Assembly: GCA_949825065.1 (NCBI GenBank)
Contig: OX463841.1
Location: 23,014,916-23,078,915 of the forward strand
Reading direction: 5' to 3'
Length of the DNA: 64,000 nucleotides
Origin: Odontocerum albicorne
Taxonomy: Eukaryota; Arthropoda; Insecta; Trichoptera; Odontoceridae
The position numbers and the translations under genes were made by a program. Positions within the stretch are counted from its first letter, which is position 1. Each line of letters starts with the position of its first letter. Below the pieces are notes generated by a model, which saw only the letters and a program-made list of their open reading frames with translations, was not told the origin of the DNA and did no database searches. Below are positions 1 to 11,887 of this stretch, piece after piece.

Positions 1-740
1 CATCGTAAATGCTTCTTATTTTTTAACGAATTGGATAATCTTTTTTCATGGTATAACATTGTTATTGTCATGTTATTTTGTGAGGTTGATAGCACTAGTG
101 GTGTTAATATTGTGCCGGGAAAAAATAATGTATATAATCCTAAATTTTGTCGCAGCAATGAAATTTAAAATTTATGATGTTTCACGACAAAGCTTTTAAG
201 TTTGTCCTTGGCATCGGCGCTCGGTAGATCCATCATCGGTCTTATTTTGTTTTCTTATGTCAATGTGATATTTCCATTCGCTTTTTTTAAATTGTATTTT
301 TATTTACTGAGGCGTGTTCGTTTTTTTTTCGCAAATATTACCATATTTTATCAATAATTATTCAAAGTTAATTATTTAAGTATTAATTGTATAGATTTTT
401 TTTAAATGGTGCCAGTTTTAAATGAAATAAAATACTATATCTTTGTTTTTACCACAAACGGTTTTAATGAGTTATGTCTTCTTTGCTAGGTACGCGTCTC
501 TGTCTTATTTTGTGTATATTTAATCTAAGTTTTATAATCAAACTAATTTTTATAATAATTCTCAGCCTGCCCCTGTTAAAACACCAACTTTTGATTACGC
601 CCACACCCCTTGACTGGTCACTAACATGTGTTGAGATTTTTTTGAAATAGATTTGGAGTTCTTTAAAACTGCTTATTTATTCAATTAAATATGTGGTGAA
701 AATAAATTGACACTAATCTATTTTTTTTAAATCAGTCACC
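1..740. other. AT-rich DNA, no gene seen
   Basis: No coding region, repeat or motif that I can support. It may be intron or flank. Confidence 0.6.
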
Positions 741-741
741 A

Positions 742-960
742 TGACGACTTCATTGGTCTAGTTAGTAAGGCACGTGTCTTCCAACCCAGAGGGGGCGGGA
801 TCGACTACCATTGAAGCCAATGGTTTTTTGTCTAAATAGGATTACTGTCTAGTTTCCACTCAAGCCCTCTTTCACAACTTTCTGATAGTTTGGAAGAGAC
901 GGCAATAGACAAAATCCGCCAGATTTAACTGTATACAATGAAAGTGGAATACAAGACTCA
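742..960 (+). repeat. tRNA-derived SINE, family A
   Basis: The tRNA-like head has an A-box-like GGTCTAGTTAGTAAGGC and a B-box-like gggatcgact. It is followed by a body containing the shared blocks gtctagtttccactcaagcc and gtatacaatgaaagt. The same layout recurs about ten more times in the window. Confidence 0.8.
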
Positions 961-1394
961 TCAAAATAAGGGGGGAAACATACATTTTTTATAATGTATA
1001 TTGAAAATGTCGTGTTCTTAAACTTAGGTAACTGTCAATAACTTATGTTTAGTAAGTTTTCAAGAAACATAATGCTTGAATTCATTCATTCACATGGTAA
1101 TCTCAACATGTATGAATTCATCATACGTACATGTTAAAGCACATGGCCTGGATATATTATTGTCGTCGGCCCAATAATCGAGCTTTCGTGTTTAGATCCA
1201 CAGAAGTAGGTAAGTATCTCACAGTTCGCTGTCGTACGGGTTTGAAATACTATCGTGCGTGGACAGAAAACACTTGCCGCAAATCTTTAGCTTGTGCAAA
1301 TATTGCTATCAGACAATTTTTTAACCAAACTGGAACCCTTTCAATATTTTTTGGAACCGCGCTGGAACCCTGGGTGGAGTTGAAACCCCGGCTA
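961..1394. other. Unassigned sequence left of the gap
   Basis: AT-rich up to about 1320. It then becomes GC-richer and ends in ggaacc/ggttcc-rich text at 1328-1394. That text vaguely resembles hAT transposon ends, but no partner end can be seen because of the gap. Confidence 0.3.
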
Positions 1395-1594
1395 NNNNNN
1401 NNNNNNNNNNNNNNNNNNNNNNNNNNNNNNNNNNNNNNNNNNNNNNNNNNNNNNNNNNNNNNNNNNNNNNNNNNNNNNNNNNNNNNNNNNNNNNNNNNNN
1501 NNNNNNNNNNNNNNNNNNNNNNNNNNNNNNNNNNNNNNNNNNNNNNNNNNNNNNNNNNNNNNNNNNNNNNNNNNNNNNNNNNNNNNNNNNNNNN
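1395..1594. other. Assembly gap, 200 N
   Basis: Exactly 200 undetermined bases, a length typical of a placeholder gap. Open frames crossing it are artefacts. The LINE fragment on its right side runs into it. Confidence 0.99.
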
Positions 1595-2985
1595 GCAGCC
1601 GGGTTGCGTCCCTCTCAACTTCGCCCTCCCATCACAGCCTTGGCCTGCCCACTCTCCTTCCACACGGGTGTCGGATTATTTTGGGTGCTCGTTATGACGG
1701 CATTCTCTGCACATGTCTGGCCCTTCTCAATCTGCTCAGTCTGACATGTACACATAGCCTGGGAGCTTTGTAGGTATTATACAGCACGTCATTGTATCGT
1801 ATTCGCCAAGTTTCGCCATCATTCACGGGGCCCAGGATCCTACGTAGTACTCTTCTCTTGAAGACATCCAGCAACTTTGCGGATTTAGCTGCCAGTGTCC
1901 ATGCTTCGCACCCATATGCCACCATTGTTCTAATAATTGTTTTGTATAGGGGGCCTTTGCTTTTTCTGTGGACACTTCTGGACTTGAACATCGGCAGTAG
2001 GGAGAAAAATGTTTAGTTCCCTGTTTTGATTCTTCTGTTCATCTCAGTATGCTCCTCGTTTTTCTTCGTTATAGTTGAACCCAGGTAGGTGAACTCATCT
2101 ACCACCTCAAAGTCATATTTATCTTTGAATCTTATGTTACCTTGTGGACCATTGCCTATTCTCCTACTCTGTTTCATGATTTTTGTCTTATTTTCATTAA
2201 TTTCCAGTCCAACTTCTTTGGCCGCTGTCTCCAAGGTTCCAAATACTTCTTGTATGGCTGTCAAGGATCTCCCTACTATATTGAGGTCATCTGCATACCC
2301 AACTATCTGGCTATTTTGGGAGCATATATTGGTGTTTGTATTATTATGGTATGGCTTTCTGATGGCATATTCCAGACTCAGGTTGCAAAGTGTAGGAGCC
2401 AGTCCGTCACCCTGTTTGAGACCTTGAGATACGATAAACTCGTCTGTGAGCTCTCCTCCTATCTTAACTCTACATTTTGTGTTCCTCATTGTATCCCTTA
2501 TAAGCCTTACTAACTTTGTGGGTATATTAAATGTTAAGAGTATGTCATACAGTTTTTCCCTAATAATGCTGTCATAGGCCTGCTTGAAGTCTATGAATAG
2601 TTGATAAATGTCAACATCGAATTCCCAGCATTTGTTCAGGATCTGTCTTACTGTAAATAATTGATCACTTGTTGATCGGTTCCTTCTGAACCCGGCCTGA
2701 TACTCTCCTATAATGCCCTCTGCCAAATGTTCGATCCTTTCCTTCAGTATAATAGTTAGTATTTTGTACGCTGTGCTCAACAATGATATTCCTCTGTGAT
2801 TTTCACATTTAAGTTTATCTCCCTTTTTATGCATCGGACACATTATGCTCAGCTGCCAATCCTTCGGAATCTCTTCCAAGTTTCATGTCTTGTTGATTAG
2901 TCTATGGATCAACCTATGAAGGTGTTCGGTTCCACATTTCAGCAGCTCGGGTGGTATATTATATTTTTCCTGGTAATATACATTG
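1595..2985 (-). mobile_element. Non-LTR retrotransposon fragment, reverse transcriptase and C-terminus
   Basis: On the minus strand this encodes most of a LINE reverse transcriptase. The longest open piece (2879-2013) carries GISLLSTAYKILT, QAGFRRNRSTSDQ, the first catalytic block IDFKQAYDS, GLKQGD and the catalytic YADD in GYADDLNIVG. The frame extends upstream to about 2975 across one TGA at 2886, with NIPPELLKCGTEHLHRLIHR. Downstream, after a frameshift, come IIRTMVAYGCEAWTL and VLRRILGPVNDGETWRIRYN. The C-terminal HVQRMP and GRPR-like segments run into the N gap at 1594. The endonuclease and 5' part are missing. The copy is dead, but its palm motifs are intact. I do not assign a clade. 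Confidence 0.85.
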
Positions 2986-3310
2986 AGCACGTTTAGAATG
3001 AAGTTACCATCGAAAATTTCGTTCTATCGATATCTTCCCGAGAAACACAAAACTCCTTTCCGGACAAAATATCATATTAATTTGAATTTGATCCATATAA
3101 ATTATTAATTGAATATTCACAACAATTATTACTATTTGCTTATTACTTCCAATGTAGAGCCATAGCCTTTCATACAACGTATCTTAAGTCCTTTCAAGCG
3201 CTTTATTCCTCCAGTCTTCGGCGTCGAGTCTTCCAGGGTCCTGGAATATATTTTTCTCTAGCCTTCTTAACTCACCCAGTGGCCTTTTATTATACTGCTT
3301 TGTCTCAAAA
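2986..3310. other. Unassigned; shares a short motif with 10741-10850
   Basis: The sequence gcacgtttagaatgaagtta at the LINE border recurs as gcacgtttgggatgaagtta near 10747, followed by loosely similar text. It may be a piece of the same LINE. No gene is seen. Confidence 0.3.
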
Positions 3311-3311
3311 A

Positions 3312-3650
3312 TAATTGAGTAGTAACTGAGAAAGGTTATTTTAAATGTTATATTGTGTAATACTTTCGTTGTATACAGTTCAACTTTGTCTAAAAGATAA
3401 TTGAGTAGTTACCGAAGAAAAAGTATCGTTCAATTAATTTTAAATGTTATATTGTATAACACTTTCGTTGTATACAGTTCAACTTGGTGGGTTAATTGCC
3501 ACGTGACGATCTCTTCCAACTAACGAAAAGATGTTAATGAGGCCTAAAATAAAAATTAGAATAATTATTTTAAAAATAGTCTTGGTTCCAACTGAATCGA
3601 ACCGCTAACCCCCAGGCTGGAAGACGTCACGGCGGTGGTTATGACGTTAC
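3312..3650 (-). repeat. Family A SINE with tandemly duplicated tail
   Basis: A minus-strand SINE body lies at about 3460-3650 with a decayed head (cccccaggctggaagac). Its 3' tail, including actttcgttgtatacagttc, occurs twice: near 3362 and near 3462. The copies sit about 100 bp apart, each preceded by attgagtagt. This looks like a local duplication of the SINE end and its flank. Confidence 0.7.
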
Positions 3651-4062
3651 TGTAACGTTATGACGTTGTTGTGTGTGAAATATTATGACGAAGACACGAA
3701 AATGTTACCCAATACTGAAACTCGAGACAATTTTATCGTATATATCATATGATATATACGAGTATGTATAACACTCCTTTTTAAAGTTATTTCTCGAAAA
3801 CTAGATCTCCTTATTGAAGAAGGATACAATATTATTTAAGAAAAATATTCCAAACTTATATTATGTGTCAAAAAATATTTCGCCATTAATTTTGTGAAAC
3901 TCTTTTTTAAATTAATGAAGAAAAAACAATAAAATAACAAAGTGATTTATAATTAAGCTTTTTTAAATTTTTGTTACTCGCGATTTCATTTAGCTAGATC
4001 GATATTTCAATTTTACATGTTGACTTTTTTTTTACATTTTCGTTTTAAACGTTTTAACCTGA
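3651..4062. other. AT-rich DNA, no gene; one TACGAGTA at 3757
   Basis: Only one notable site, the octamer TACGAGTA at 3757-3764, discussed as a transposon footprint. Confidence 0.6.
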
Positions 4063-4165
4063 CTTATTTATTACCATGTGGCAATCTCCTTCAACCAACT
4101 AAAAAGGGGTTTAACAATTCTTAAGTGAAAACCAGACTGAAACCCTCGTTTTAAAAATATGTTTT
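4063..4165 (-). repeat. Truncated family A SINE (tail part only)
   Basis: Contains ttaccatgtggcaatctcc and agtgaaaaccagactg on the plus strand, as in the tails of the other minus-strand copies. The tRNA-like head is absent. Its place is taken directly by the 111-bp tandem array. Confidence 0.7.
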
Positions 4166-4173
4166 CAACGAAG

Positions 4174-4842
4174 ATTGAGCTCGCAATCCCTGGACAGAAA
4201 GACCATGGAAGACGTGTAGTATACAGTTATCATCTTAGTATTGTGCTGGACCCAGTTTATGATAATGAACTAGATGAGAAGACTATTGAGCTCGCAATCC
4301 CTGGACAGAAAGACCATGGAAGACGTGTAGTATACAGTTATCATCTTAGTATTGTGCTGGACCCAGTTTATGATAATGAACTAGATGAGAAGACTATTGA
4401 GCTCGCAATCCCTGGACAGAAAGACCATGGAAGACGTGTAGTATACAGTTACCATCTTAGTATTGTGCTGGATCCAGTTTATGATAATGAACTATATGAG
4501 AAGACTATTGAGCTCGCAATCCCTGGACAGAAAGACCATGGAAGACGTGTAGTATACAGTTATCATCTTAGTATTGTGCTGGACCCAGTTTATGATAATG
4601 AACTAGATGAGAAGACTATTGAGCTCGCAATCCCTGGACAGAAAGACCATGGAAGACGTGTAGTATACAGTTATCATCTTAGTATTGTACTGGACCCAGT
4701 TTATGATAATGAACTAGATGAGAAGACTATTGAGCTCGCAATCCCTGGACAGAAAGACCATGGAAGACGTGTAGTATACAGTTATCATCTTAGTATTGTG
4801 CTGGACCCAGTTTATGATAATGAACTAGATGAGAAGACTATT
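4174..4842 (+). repeat. 111-bp tandem array, 6 copies, open in one frame
   Basis: Six nearly identical units of 111 bp (37 codons) lie head to tail. Because the period is a multiple of three and contains no stop, they form an open frame from 4159 to 5001. Each unit reads IELAIPGQKDHGRRVV, then YSYHLSIVLDPVYDNELDEK in this frame. Units differ by only a few bases, for example tatcat versus taccat and tagatg versus tatatg. The first ATG comes from the flank, and the frame runs out into AT-rich DNA after the last unit. I see no protein family, promoter or splice evidence. A minisatellite open by chance is the safer reading. Confidence 0.85.
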
Positions 4843-4849
4843 GACCATA

Positions 4850-5465
4850 TTTTTGCGTTCTTTTTTTGCATTCTTAACTTAATAAATAATGTTTATTCAT
4901 TGCTCCTTCACTGTGTGTCTTGCGAGAAATTCATTTTTATTGTTATTAAAAAAACGCATATTATTTATATAATTTATATATTTTACATGACGCATACATA
5001 ATATGTGTACATAATACTATATATGAAATTACAAGACAGACAAAAACAAGTTATATCAAGTGGACACTCACAAATTATATGGTCATTTGTGGTGACCCCA
5101 GCAAACTACGTGTTTGCCTATATCTTACTTAGAACATATAAAGGTGTAAAAATAGTTTGCTTATTTTTACCGATTTTCGTTTCCTTTAAAAAAAATCATA
5201 AACTTAATACATTTTTATTATTTATTATATAATATTATTATTATATTCCCCGTCCGTGGAATCTGTGAATCGTGGCGATCTGGTATACGCAAATATAGTA
5301 AGTGCTGGCAGTGATAATCAGGTGTAAGAAACTGCAAGATGAAAAAAAGAAAAAGATATTTATAGAGTGTGGAAAAAGATAGAGAATGACAAGTGATGGA
5401 TATTAAATGGATAAGTATAAAACATATACGCAAAATATGTCTATGGTACGGCAAATATTGCATTT
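4850..5465. other. AT-rich DNA, no gene seen
   Basis: Low-complexity AT-rich text between the tandem array and the LINE below. The short open frames look like chance. Confidence 0.5.
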
Positions 5466-7370
5466 AAAAAAGGAATGCATGGTGGAACAAGTTATAGAGA
5501 GTGTGAAAAGGAAAAGTAAAGCATGGAGAATATTTGTCGAAGCAAGAACAGGGAATAGTGATGAAGCAATGTAAAGAAAAAGAAAGTTTAAACAATGGAA
5601 GATAAAAACAAGAAGACTAGTTGAGAAAAAGATGAAGTAACTTTGAGATGAACAAGGCTGAAAGTTGGGTATGAATGCGGAGGGAAATGTGAAAATGGAA
5701 GGAAGTATGTCAAATGCGGAGGGAAAACGACACGGGAGGTACGAGTGGAATCAAAGATAATAATGGAAGGGTTTTGTCAGAAGCAGGAAGTGTTATTTCG
5801 AGATGGAAGGAATATTTTGAAGAACTGTACGAAAGTGGTGATACTACTCGACACAATGGTGAGTCTAATATAGCTATAAAACGATCGTTTGGAAAATCTG
5901 AATGAAATCAGTCTACAAAAAGGACAAACAGCTGTAAAATACGTGACAAAAGGATAGCGTCGGGTTGCGATGAAATGAGCACAGAACTAATAGTGTATGG
6001 CGGTAAGCGTGATCGAGTAGATGAGACAGTTTTTTAACAAATGTTGGGAATCTGACTTCACCCCGAAAGACTGGAATAGTGCATTGATTGTTCTATTATA
6101 TAAAGGTAAGGGTGTAAGAATGGAGTATGGAAGTTACAGATCCATTAGTTTGCATATAATAATTAAACTGTGCGAAAAAAATCTGATGGAAAGAGTAATA
6201 AGAATGACGGAAAATAGAGTGAAGGATGCTCAAAATGCCTTTTTAAGTGAATGCGGGTGTGTGGATCATATTATCTCTTTGTGCATGCTTGTAGAAAAAT
6301 GTTTAGCAAAAAATTTAAAAAAGCATATTTTGTGGACACTTGAAAAAGTATACAACCGCATAATAAGGAACAAGCTATGAAAAATATTGAATGAATATGG
6401 TGTTGAACTTAAACATGTTATTGCGTAATTATACGCCTGAAGTGGAGCATGAATTAAAAACATGGTACCTTGACTAAATGGTTTAATATTTTGAAAGGCG
6501 TAAAGCAAGAATCCGGTATGCCACCCTGGTTGTTCAATATTTATATAGATTCATGTGCGAAGGAACTACAAAGGTTAATTGGTGGCTTAACATACTAATA
6601 TCGAATGGGAACGTTTGCGGATGTTTGTATGTAAATGACATGGTCATATTGGCAGAGAGTGAAGATGAAGTTCAGAGTTTGGTAGGGCAATTCTATAAGA
6701 GATGCGAAGAGAATGATCTGACAATGAAAATTACAAAATTCAAAGTAATAGTGGTAGAAAATTGTGAAAGGAGAAATCAATGCGATATTCCGATGAATGA
6801 TGAAAAATTGAGGAATTCTGCTATTAATTCTGCTATTTGGGTATTGCTGAGGAATTCTGCTATTTGGGTATTAATTTCTCAGATGATGGAAGAGTTGAGA
6901 GGGATATTGAACGACGTAGGAAACAAAGTCAATGGGGCGCAAAAAACATATACACTCGAACCGGGCTGTATCTAAATCTGCTAAGAAGACAGTGAACAAC
7001 AATATTGTGGTGCCAACTTTGATATATGAGAGTGAAACGTGGACGTGGATAAAGGCTAAGAAGAGTCAAATATTTGCTGTAGAAATACTTGATTTAAGAT
7101 GAATACACGGAGTGACAATGTATGACAGAATGAAGTGATTTCAAAAACTAACAAAATGTATATAACATAGTGTAAATGTACGTGGAAGGCATGTGAAAAG
7201 AAGACCATGGAAAGAATGGTTGAATTAAGTGAGTAATATTCTGAAAGAATCGTAGAAATCGTATGAGGAGGTGTATGGCGTAGTATGTATATCGAGATAG
7301 GAAACTCTGGCAATCTGTCTTTTCTGCCTACCTCGGTAGGGAAATGGCGTGATGATATGTATGTATTATT
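5466..7370 (+). mobile_element. Decayed R4/Dong-like non-LTR retrotransposon
   Basis: A long but broken LINE. In order along the plus strand I see a pre-RT segment (KRKSKAWRIFVEARTGN near 5500), NGRVLSEAG and RWKEYFEELYESG at 5770-5850, and QFFNKCWESDFTPKDWNSAL at 6024. At 6050-6240 come LIVLLYKGKG, YGSYRSISL and AQNAFLSECG. WLFNIYID lies at 6532. At about 6625 LYVNDMVILAES replaces the usual YADD, so the catalytic aspartate pair is damaged. Last come PTLIYESETW near 7015 and a C-terminal tail. Many stops and frameshifts make it inactive. The 3' end, ggcgtgatgatatgtatgta at 7346, recurs in several other copies in the window. The clade is inferred from memory of R4/Dong proteins. Confidence 0.75.
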
Positions 7371-8250
7371 ATTTTTATAATATTATTATAAACAGACGGA
7401 ATTAATGATATTAATGTATATTATGTTTCAAGTTATGTTCATGATGTATCATATTATATTCATTAATAAAAATGGAATTTGGATCCATTTTCATTGTTTG
7501 CTAAATGTCACAAATTATCCTCTTTAGGTTGAATCGCTCACGAGTATAAAAAAAACGTAGTACAAAATAATTGAACTGCATTGCAACAGCTGGTTTTAAT
7601 ATAAAAGTTTTTCGAGCGGTTTCGTGTTGTAGGATACTATGTGTCATTTCAAGTTAGTGTTGGCGTCCTCCTGTTTTAGGAGCCTCGCCATGGATTGAGT
7701 TTCGTTATTTGTTTGAAAAAGTTTTGGCACTCGTATAGTCTTTTCAGACAAGGGTAAACGATCAAAAACTCACGTCAACTTAACTGCTTTCTAGTTTCGG
7801 CGCGAACTTTTATATTATATTATGACATCCATTCATGAGTTTTCGTTGATCGTACAGAGATAACATATTTATATTTTTATAATGTTGAATGGATTTACGA
7901 TTTTTCTCGAAGTTGTATTAAATTGTTACATTTTTATTGATTCATTTTTTGTCGATTCCTGATGACTGTGGGTCATGGTATCTTAGGTCCATTTGCTCAA
8001 CTTTGTTCATGACGTTTTTCCATCTCTCCTTAGTTTTGTCGCAGTAGCCTATGTTCCTTAAAGGCCAGTTCATCGGATTCGTGGTCTAACTTATCCCTAT
8101 CGTCTCTCTACAGTGCCCTTAAGAACTCGTCACAGACACATTATTATTGTTTGATTGATTAATTATGTTGTTTTTTATTTTTATTTTTCAATTTAATGTC
8201 TTTTTGCATTTTTTCATGATAACTTATATAATTTATTTATTTTACTGGGG
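7371..8250. other. No gene; possible LINE tail on minus strand near 7960-8130
   Basis: Mostly AT-rich. On the minus strand 7960-8080 reads DKTKERWKNVMNKVEQMDL, which resembles LINE C-termini but is too short to assign. Confidence 0.3.
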
Positions 8251-8255
8251 TATAC

Positions 8256-8437
8256 GGTGGGCTCTTGACTAGTCGGGATCGCATTAACCTGGTTGCAGAT
8301 TAACCGGGACAGTAAAATAATCCGTTTTTATAACGTTGATGAATAATTATGAATTGTTTTTAAAAAATACGATTTTTTACTGCCCAGGTTATACTTTAGG
8401 GGCACAGTTAATGCGACCCGGATAACCGAGAGTCTAT
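8256..8437. mobile_element. Short pogo-like MITE
   Basis: Imperfect inverted ends. The left side reads gactagtcgggatcgcatta. The right side, reverse complemented, reads gttatccgggtcgcattaac. Both then continue to gggacagtaaaat or gggcagtaaaaaat. The ctcggttatccgg style of terminus is typical of pogo/Tigger elements. At about 180 bp there is no room for a transposase. Confidence 0.5.
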
Positions 8438-8496
8438 TGTAATTTACAATAGAATGATTTAAATCATTTATAGTTTGATGTTTCTGGACACATCTA

Positions 8497-9785
8497 ACAC
8501 ATCGATCAATAAATTCCGGGACTAACTACTAAAACAACATTTGTTTGCCAAAATTATTCTTTATTCATCAACATAGTCTCCTTCAAGAGCGACACATTCA
8601 TTCCAACACTTTCCTAACTTTTCTATGCCAGCCGTGTAGAACGATTTATCTTTGGTTTCAAAATAGGCGTTAGTTTCGGCAATCACTTCTTCATTGGAGC
8701 CAAATCTCTTTCCCTGGAACATTTTTTTGAGGTCTGTGAACAGCCAATGGGGGCCAAATCTGAAGAATACGGTGGGTGCGCAAGCAATTCAAAGTTCAAC
8801 TAATACAATTTGGCCATCGTTCCCATCGACTTGTGACACGGTGCATTGTCCTGATGAAAGAGAACTTTTTTCTTCTTCATATGGGGCCGTTTTTTTGCAA
8901 TTTCTGCCTTCAAACGCTCCAATAACGCTATGTAATATTCGTTATTGATGGGTTTTTTTCCTTTTCACGGTGGTCGATGAATATTATACCATGCACATCC
9001 CAAAATTCGGAGGCCATAACCTTCCCGGTCGACTGTTGAGTTTTTGGTCGCTTCGGACGACTTTCACCGGCTGCTCTCCACTCAGCTGACTGCCAATTTG
9101 ATTCCGAAGTATAGTGGTGGATCCAAGTTTCATCCATTGTCACATACTGATGCAAAAACTCCTGTTTATTTTGCGTAAACAGTGCCAAACAGCGCTCTGA
9201 ATCATCGACGCGTTGTTGTTTCTGTTTCATTGTGAGCAAATGCGGCACCCATTTCGAAAAAAGCTTTTTCATGACCAAATGTTCATGCAAAATAGTGTAA
9301 ACACTACCAAATGATATCTTCAGGATGTCAGCTATCTCACGCAACTTTACTTTGCGATTTTCCATCACGATTTTGAGGGTTTTTTTTTATGTTTTCTGGT
9401 GTAACAGCCTCATTTGGACGACCAGAGCGTTAAGCATCATTGTGTCTGTACGACCGAGTTTGAAATCAGCATACCACCGTCAAATGGTTGTTTTCGACGG
9501 AGCAGAGCCCGGATAACACTTTTCAAGCCATCGCTGAGTTTGCAAGATACTTTTTTCTCATTAAAAAGCAATGTTTTATCAACACACGAAATTCTGTTTT
9601 TTCCAGTATTTTGAAAATAGCAAAAGTAGCGTTACTAAAACCACTGTAACTCAATGACACAATGTCGGAATGTCATGAGAGTTTGACACGTAACTTCTAA
9701 AAGTTGGTACTAACTGAGAATGGTATGGATTTGTTATTAGAGGCGCCATCTGTTGGTTAGTCCCAAGAATTGTTGATTGATGTAT
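8497..9785 (-). mobile_element. Mariner family A, full-length but dead copy
   Basis: This 1289-bp mariner lies between TA target duplications at 8495-8496 and 9786-9787. The terminal inverted repeats start acacatcgatcaataa on the left. The decayed mirror on the right starts atacatcaatcaacaa when complemented. The size is normal for mariner. A closely similar second copy lies at 25013-26198. The TA pairs and inverted repeats set the borders precisely. Confidence 0.93.
8560..9600 (-). pseudogene. Mariner family A transposase, broken
   Basis: The middle of the transposase is open at 9368-8928. It carries the helix-turn-helix region (KLREIADILKISFGSVYTIL), the WVPHLL motif and the first catalytic aspartate in MDETWIHHY. 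It then loses frame at HREKEKNPS. Near 8745 a 7-base loss relative to the other copy removes the codons of the PSDY motif. That motif holds the third aspartate of the D,D34D triad, so the copy could not be active even if its frame were intact. The N-terminal part upstream of 9368 is decayed. Confidence 0.9.
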
Positions 9786-9824
9786 TATTTAAAAATAAAA
9801 TGTGATAAATCTTTATATCTATCT

Positions 9825-9960
9825 TCATTCGTAGTCTAAGGTAAGGTACATGTTTTCCTATCCGGGGATTACGGGTTCGATTCCTGCTGTTACTCGAAGT
9901 TTGTTTAAAAAAAAAGTGTCCCAGTTTGGTTTTCACTTTAGGTCTTTGTTGCATATTTTT
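9825..9960 (+). repeat. Family A SINE, truncated
   Basis: The head gtctaaggtaaggtacatg, the B-box-like gggttcgattcc, and the shared cagtttggttttcacttta block are present. The 3' tail is missing. Confidence 0.75.
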
Positions 9961-11885
9961 GGTTGGGTATCAGAGATTGCCATATGGTAATTAATGTACA
10001 TATGTACTCGTACTTTTAATATATACCACGAAAGCCTTATGCAATAATTTTTTTTGCCTTACATCTTCTCATTGAATATAATTGACAATGGTAATGTTTT
10101 AATTCTTTAATGTACGTAATTTAATTTTTGAAGTAACTAACTACTTAACTTAAATAACTATAGCTTTGAAATCTTAATTATATATGAAATATTTCATTTC
10201 AAGATTCTATCGATGCGAGCCTTTTCGTTATTTACGTTTTAATTAAATCGTTATGCTCTTAAAAATCTCGTAATGGTTATACTCATTTTGAAAATTGCTT
10301 TTGATAAATCTCTCATTTCCCAGGAATTCTCATTAGTTACGGTTCATTATTTCTGCTGCGAAATACTTGTTTTTTTTTACATTCGTTGTGAAATATATTG
10401 CGTCTGATTTTTTTAGCCATTGTTTTTCAAACATTTTTCATTGTCATTATTATTCCAAAATAATAATAATGACAATAATACATTTATTTCAGCAAAATAA
10501 AAAAAAAAGTACAATCTTTCGTATAATGCTCTCTCTGATCTATAAAATACAATAAATTGTGACACAAAACATTAATATAAATTTAAAATCGTAAAATAAT
10601 AAAAGTACATATTAAAAATATCAATAATAATAAAAAGCCCCTTATTTTGTTTCATCTTCTAAATTACGCCAAAAATGCTCAATCAATTTAGGTAAAAAAT
10701 GGCCGAGAAAACCTCTACTTTAACCTTCATAAAAATATAAATTCAGCACGTTTGGGATGAAGTTATGAACGCTATCGGAACGTCATATATCCGAAAAATA
10801 TAAAACTATTTTCCGATCAAGATATTATATACCGAGATACACCATAAATTATGTAACACCCTATTAGGGCACAGGCCTTTAAAATCCTCTTAGATTTTGC
10901 TTCTTTTCTAATGAATCATTTTCTTTTGACTTTTTCAGTCCCACTCCTCGCCCTGTTCAAACTTATATTGTAATTGTAACCGTATGTTAGTTCCTTGCAT
11001 AAATGGAATGTACTCGTATATCTGCAAAAAAGATCAATCCCACATTCTGTTTGTTTTAAGATATTTGATCAAACGTAAATTAACTTTGTATTGGCTTGTA
11101 TAGCTTTTTCATTTTAATTTGTATAATAATGATACAATAATACTTAATTTGGCAAGTGGGTCGCAGAACTAATTTGGAGAACCACCGTTTCATCGTATGT
11201 TAATTTGATTAGACGAGCCAAGCGGGTCCCGCTTCTCTAGAGCACCTACCAATGCCCCTCCACCTCCATAAAGTTCCCTTTCCCCGATCTTCTGAAATCT
11301 ATGAATAGAGAACCATTTAGGAGAACAAGTAAAAAGGAATGTCAGTTTGTCCTTTTGTTTTAATTTTCAAAATTCCCTTCCGACTATTTTCTCCGTCGCT
11401 TGTAAATTTTCCTCTTCATCGGTTGTAAACATTCATTAATAAATAAAAATAGTCACGGAGAATAGATAGGAAGGTATCAGATGTTTTTTATTTCATTTCA
11501 ACTCATGAAAACATTAGAAAAAGATACGCGATTAACACGTTATTAAGCGGATTGTATCAATTTTTATTTTTAATCCATTTTGAATATAAAAGTTGTACCG
11601 TATTATAAATATCAACCGAATATAAATGCACCTTTTTTGATGGTCAAATGTATTGAAAGGTGTCTCATGGTGATTGCAAGCAAGACAACTCTTGGCACAC
11701 AAGAATTGTCTTTCAATTCTCCGATTCTGGATGCAATGTTTCCGATAACTTGTCTGTCCTGAATCCACTTAAATAATGGAAAAACTTTATAGTAATGTTT
11801 AAGTAGGTTTCGTGTTTTTATTGTATTTAATTTGTTAAAATTTCGTATTTATTATTGATTTTTAGGCATAAATCATGTTTGTCGT
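9961..11885. other. AT-rich DNA, no gene
   Basis: Holds TACTCGTA octamers at 10005 and 11011, the hairpin at 10440-10476, and possible LINE relics near 10680-10860. No coding region is supported. Confidence 0.6.
10440..10476. repeat. Perfect 15-bp inverted repeat
   Basis: The arms attgtcattattatt (10440-10454) and its exact complement (10462-10476) flank a 7-base loop. The composition is AT-rich, so the function is unclear. Confidence 0.8.
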
Positions 11886-11887
11886 AT

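Noticed and set aside
1131..1697. A 188-codon plus-strand frame and a 137-codon minus frame across 1395-1594
   Set aside because: Both run through 200 undetermined bases, so their openness is an artefact of the gap.
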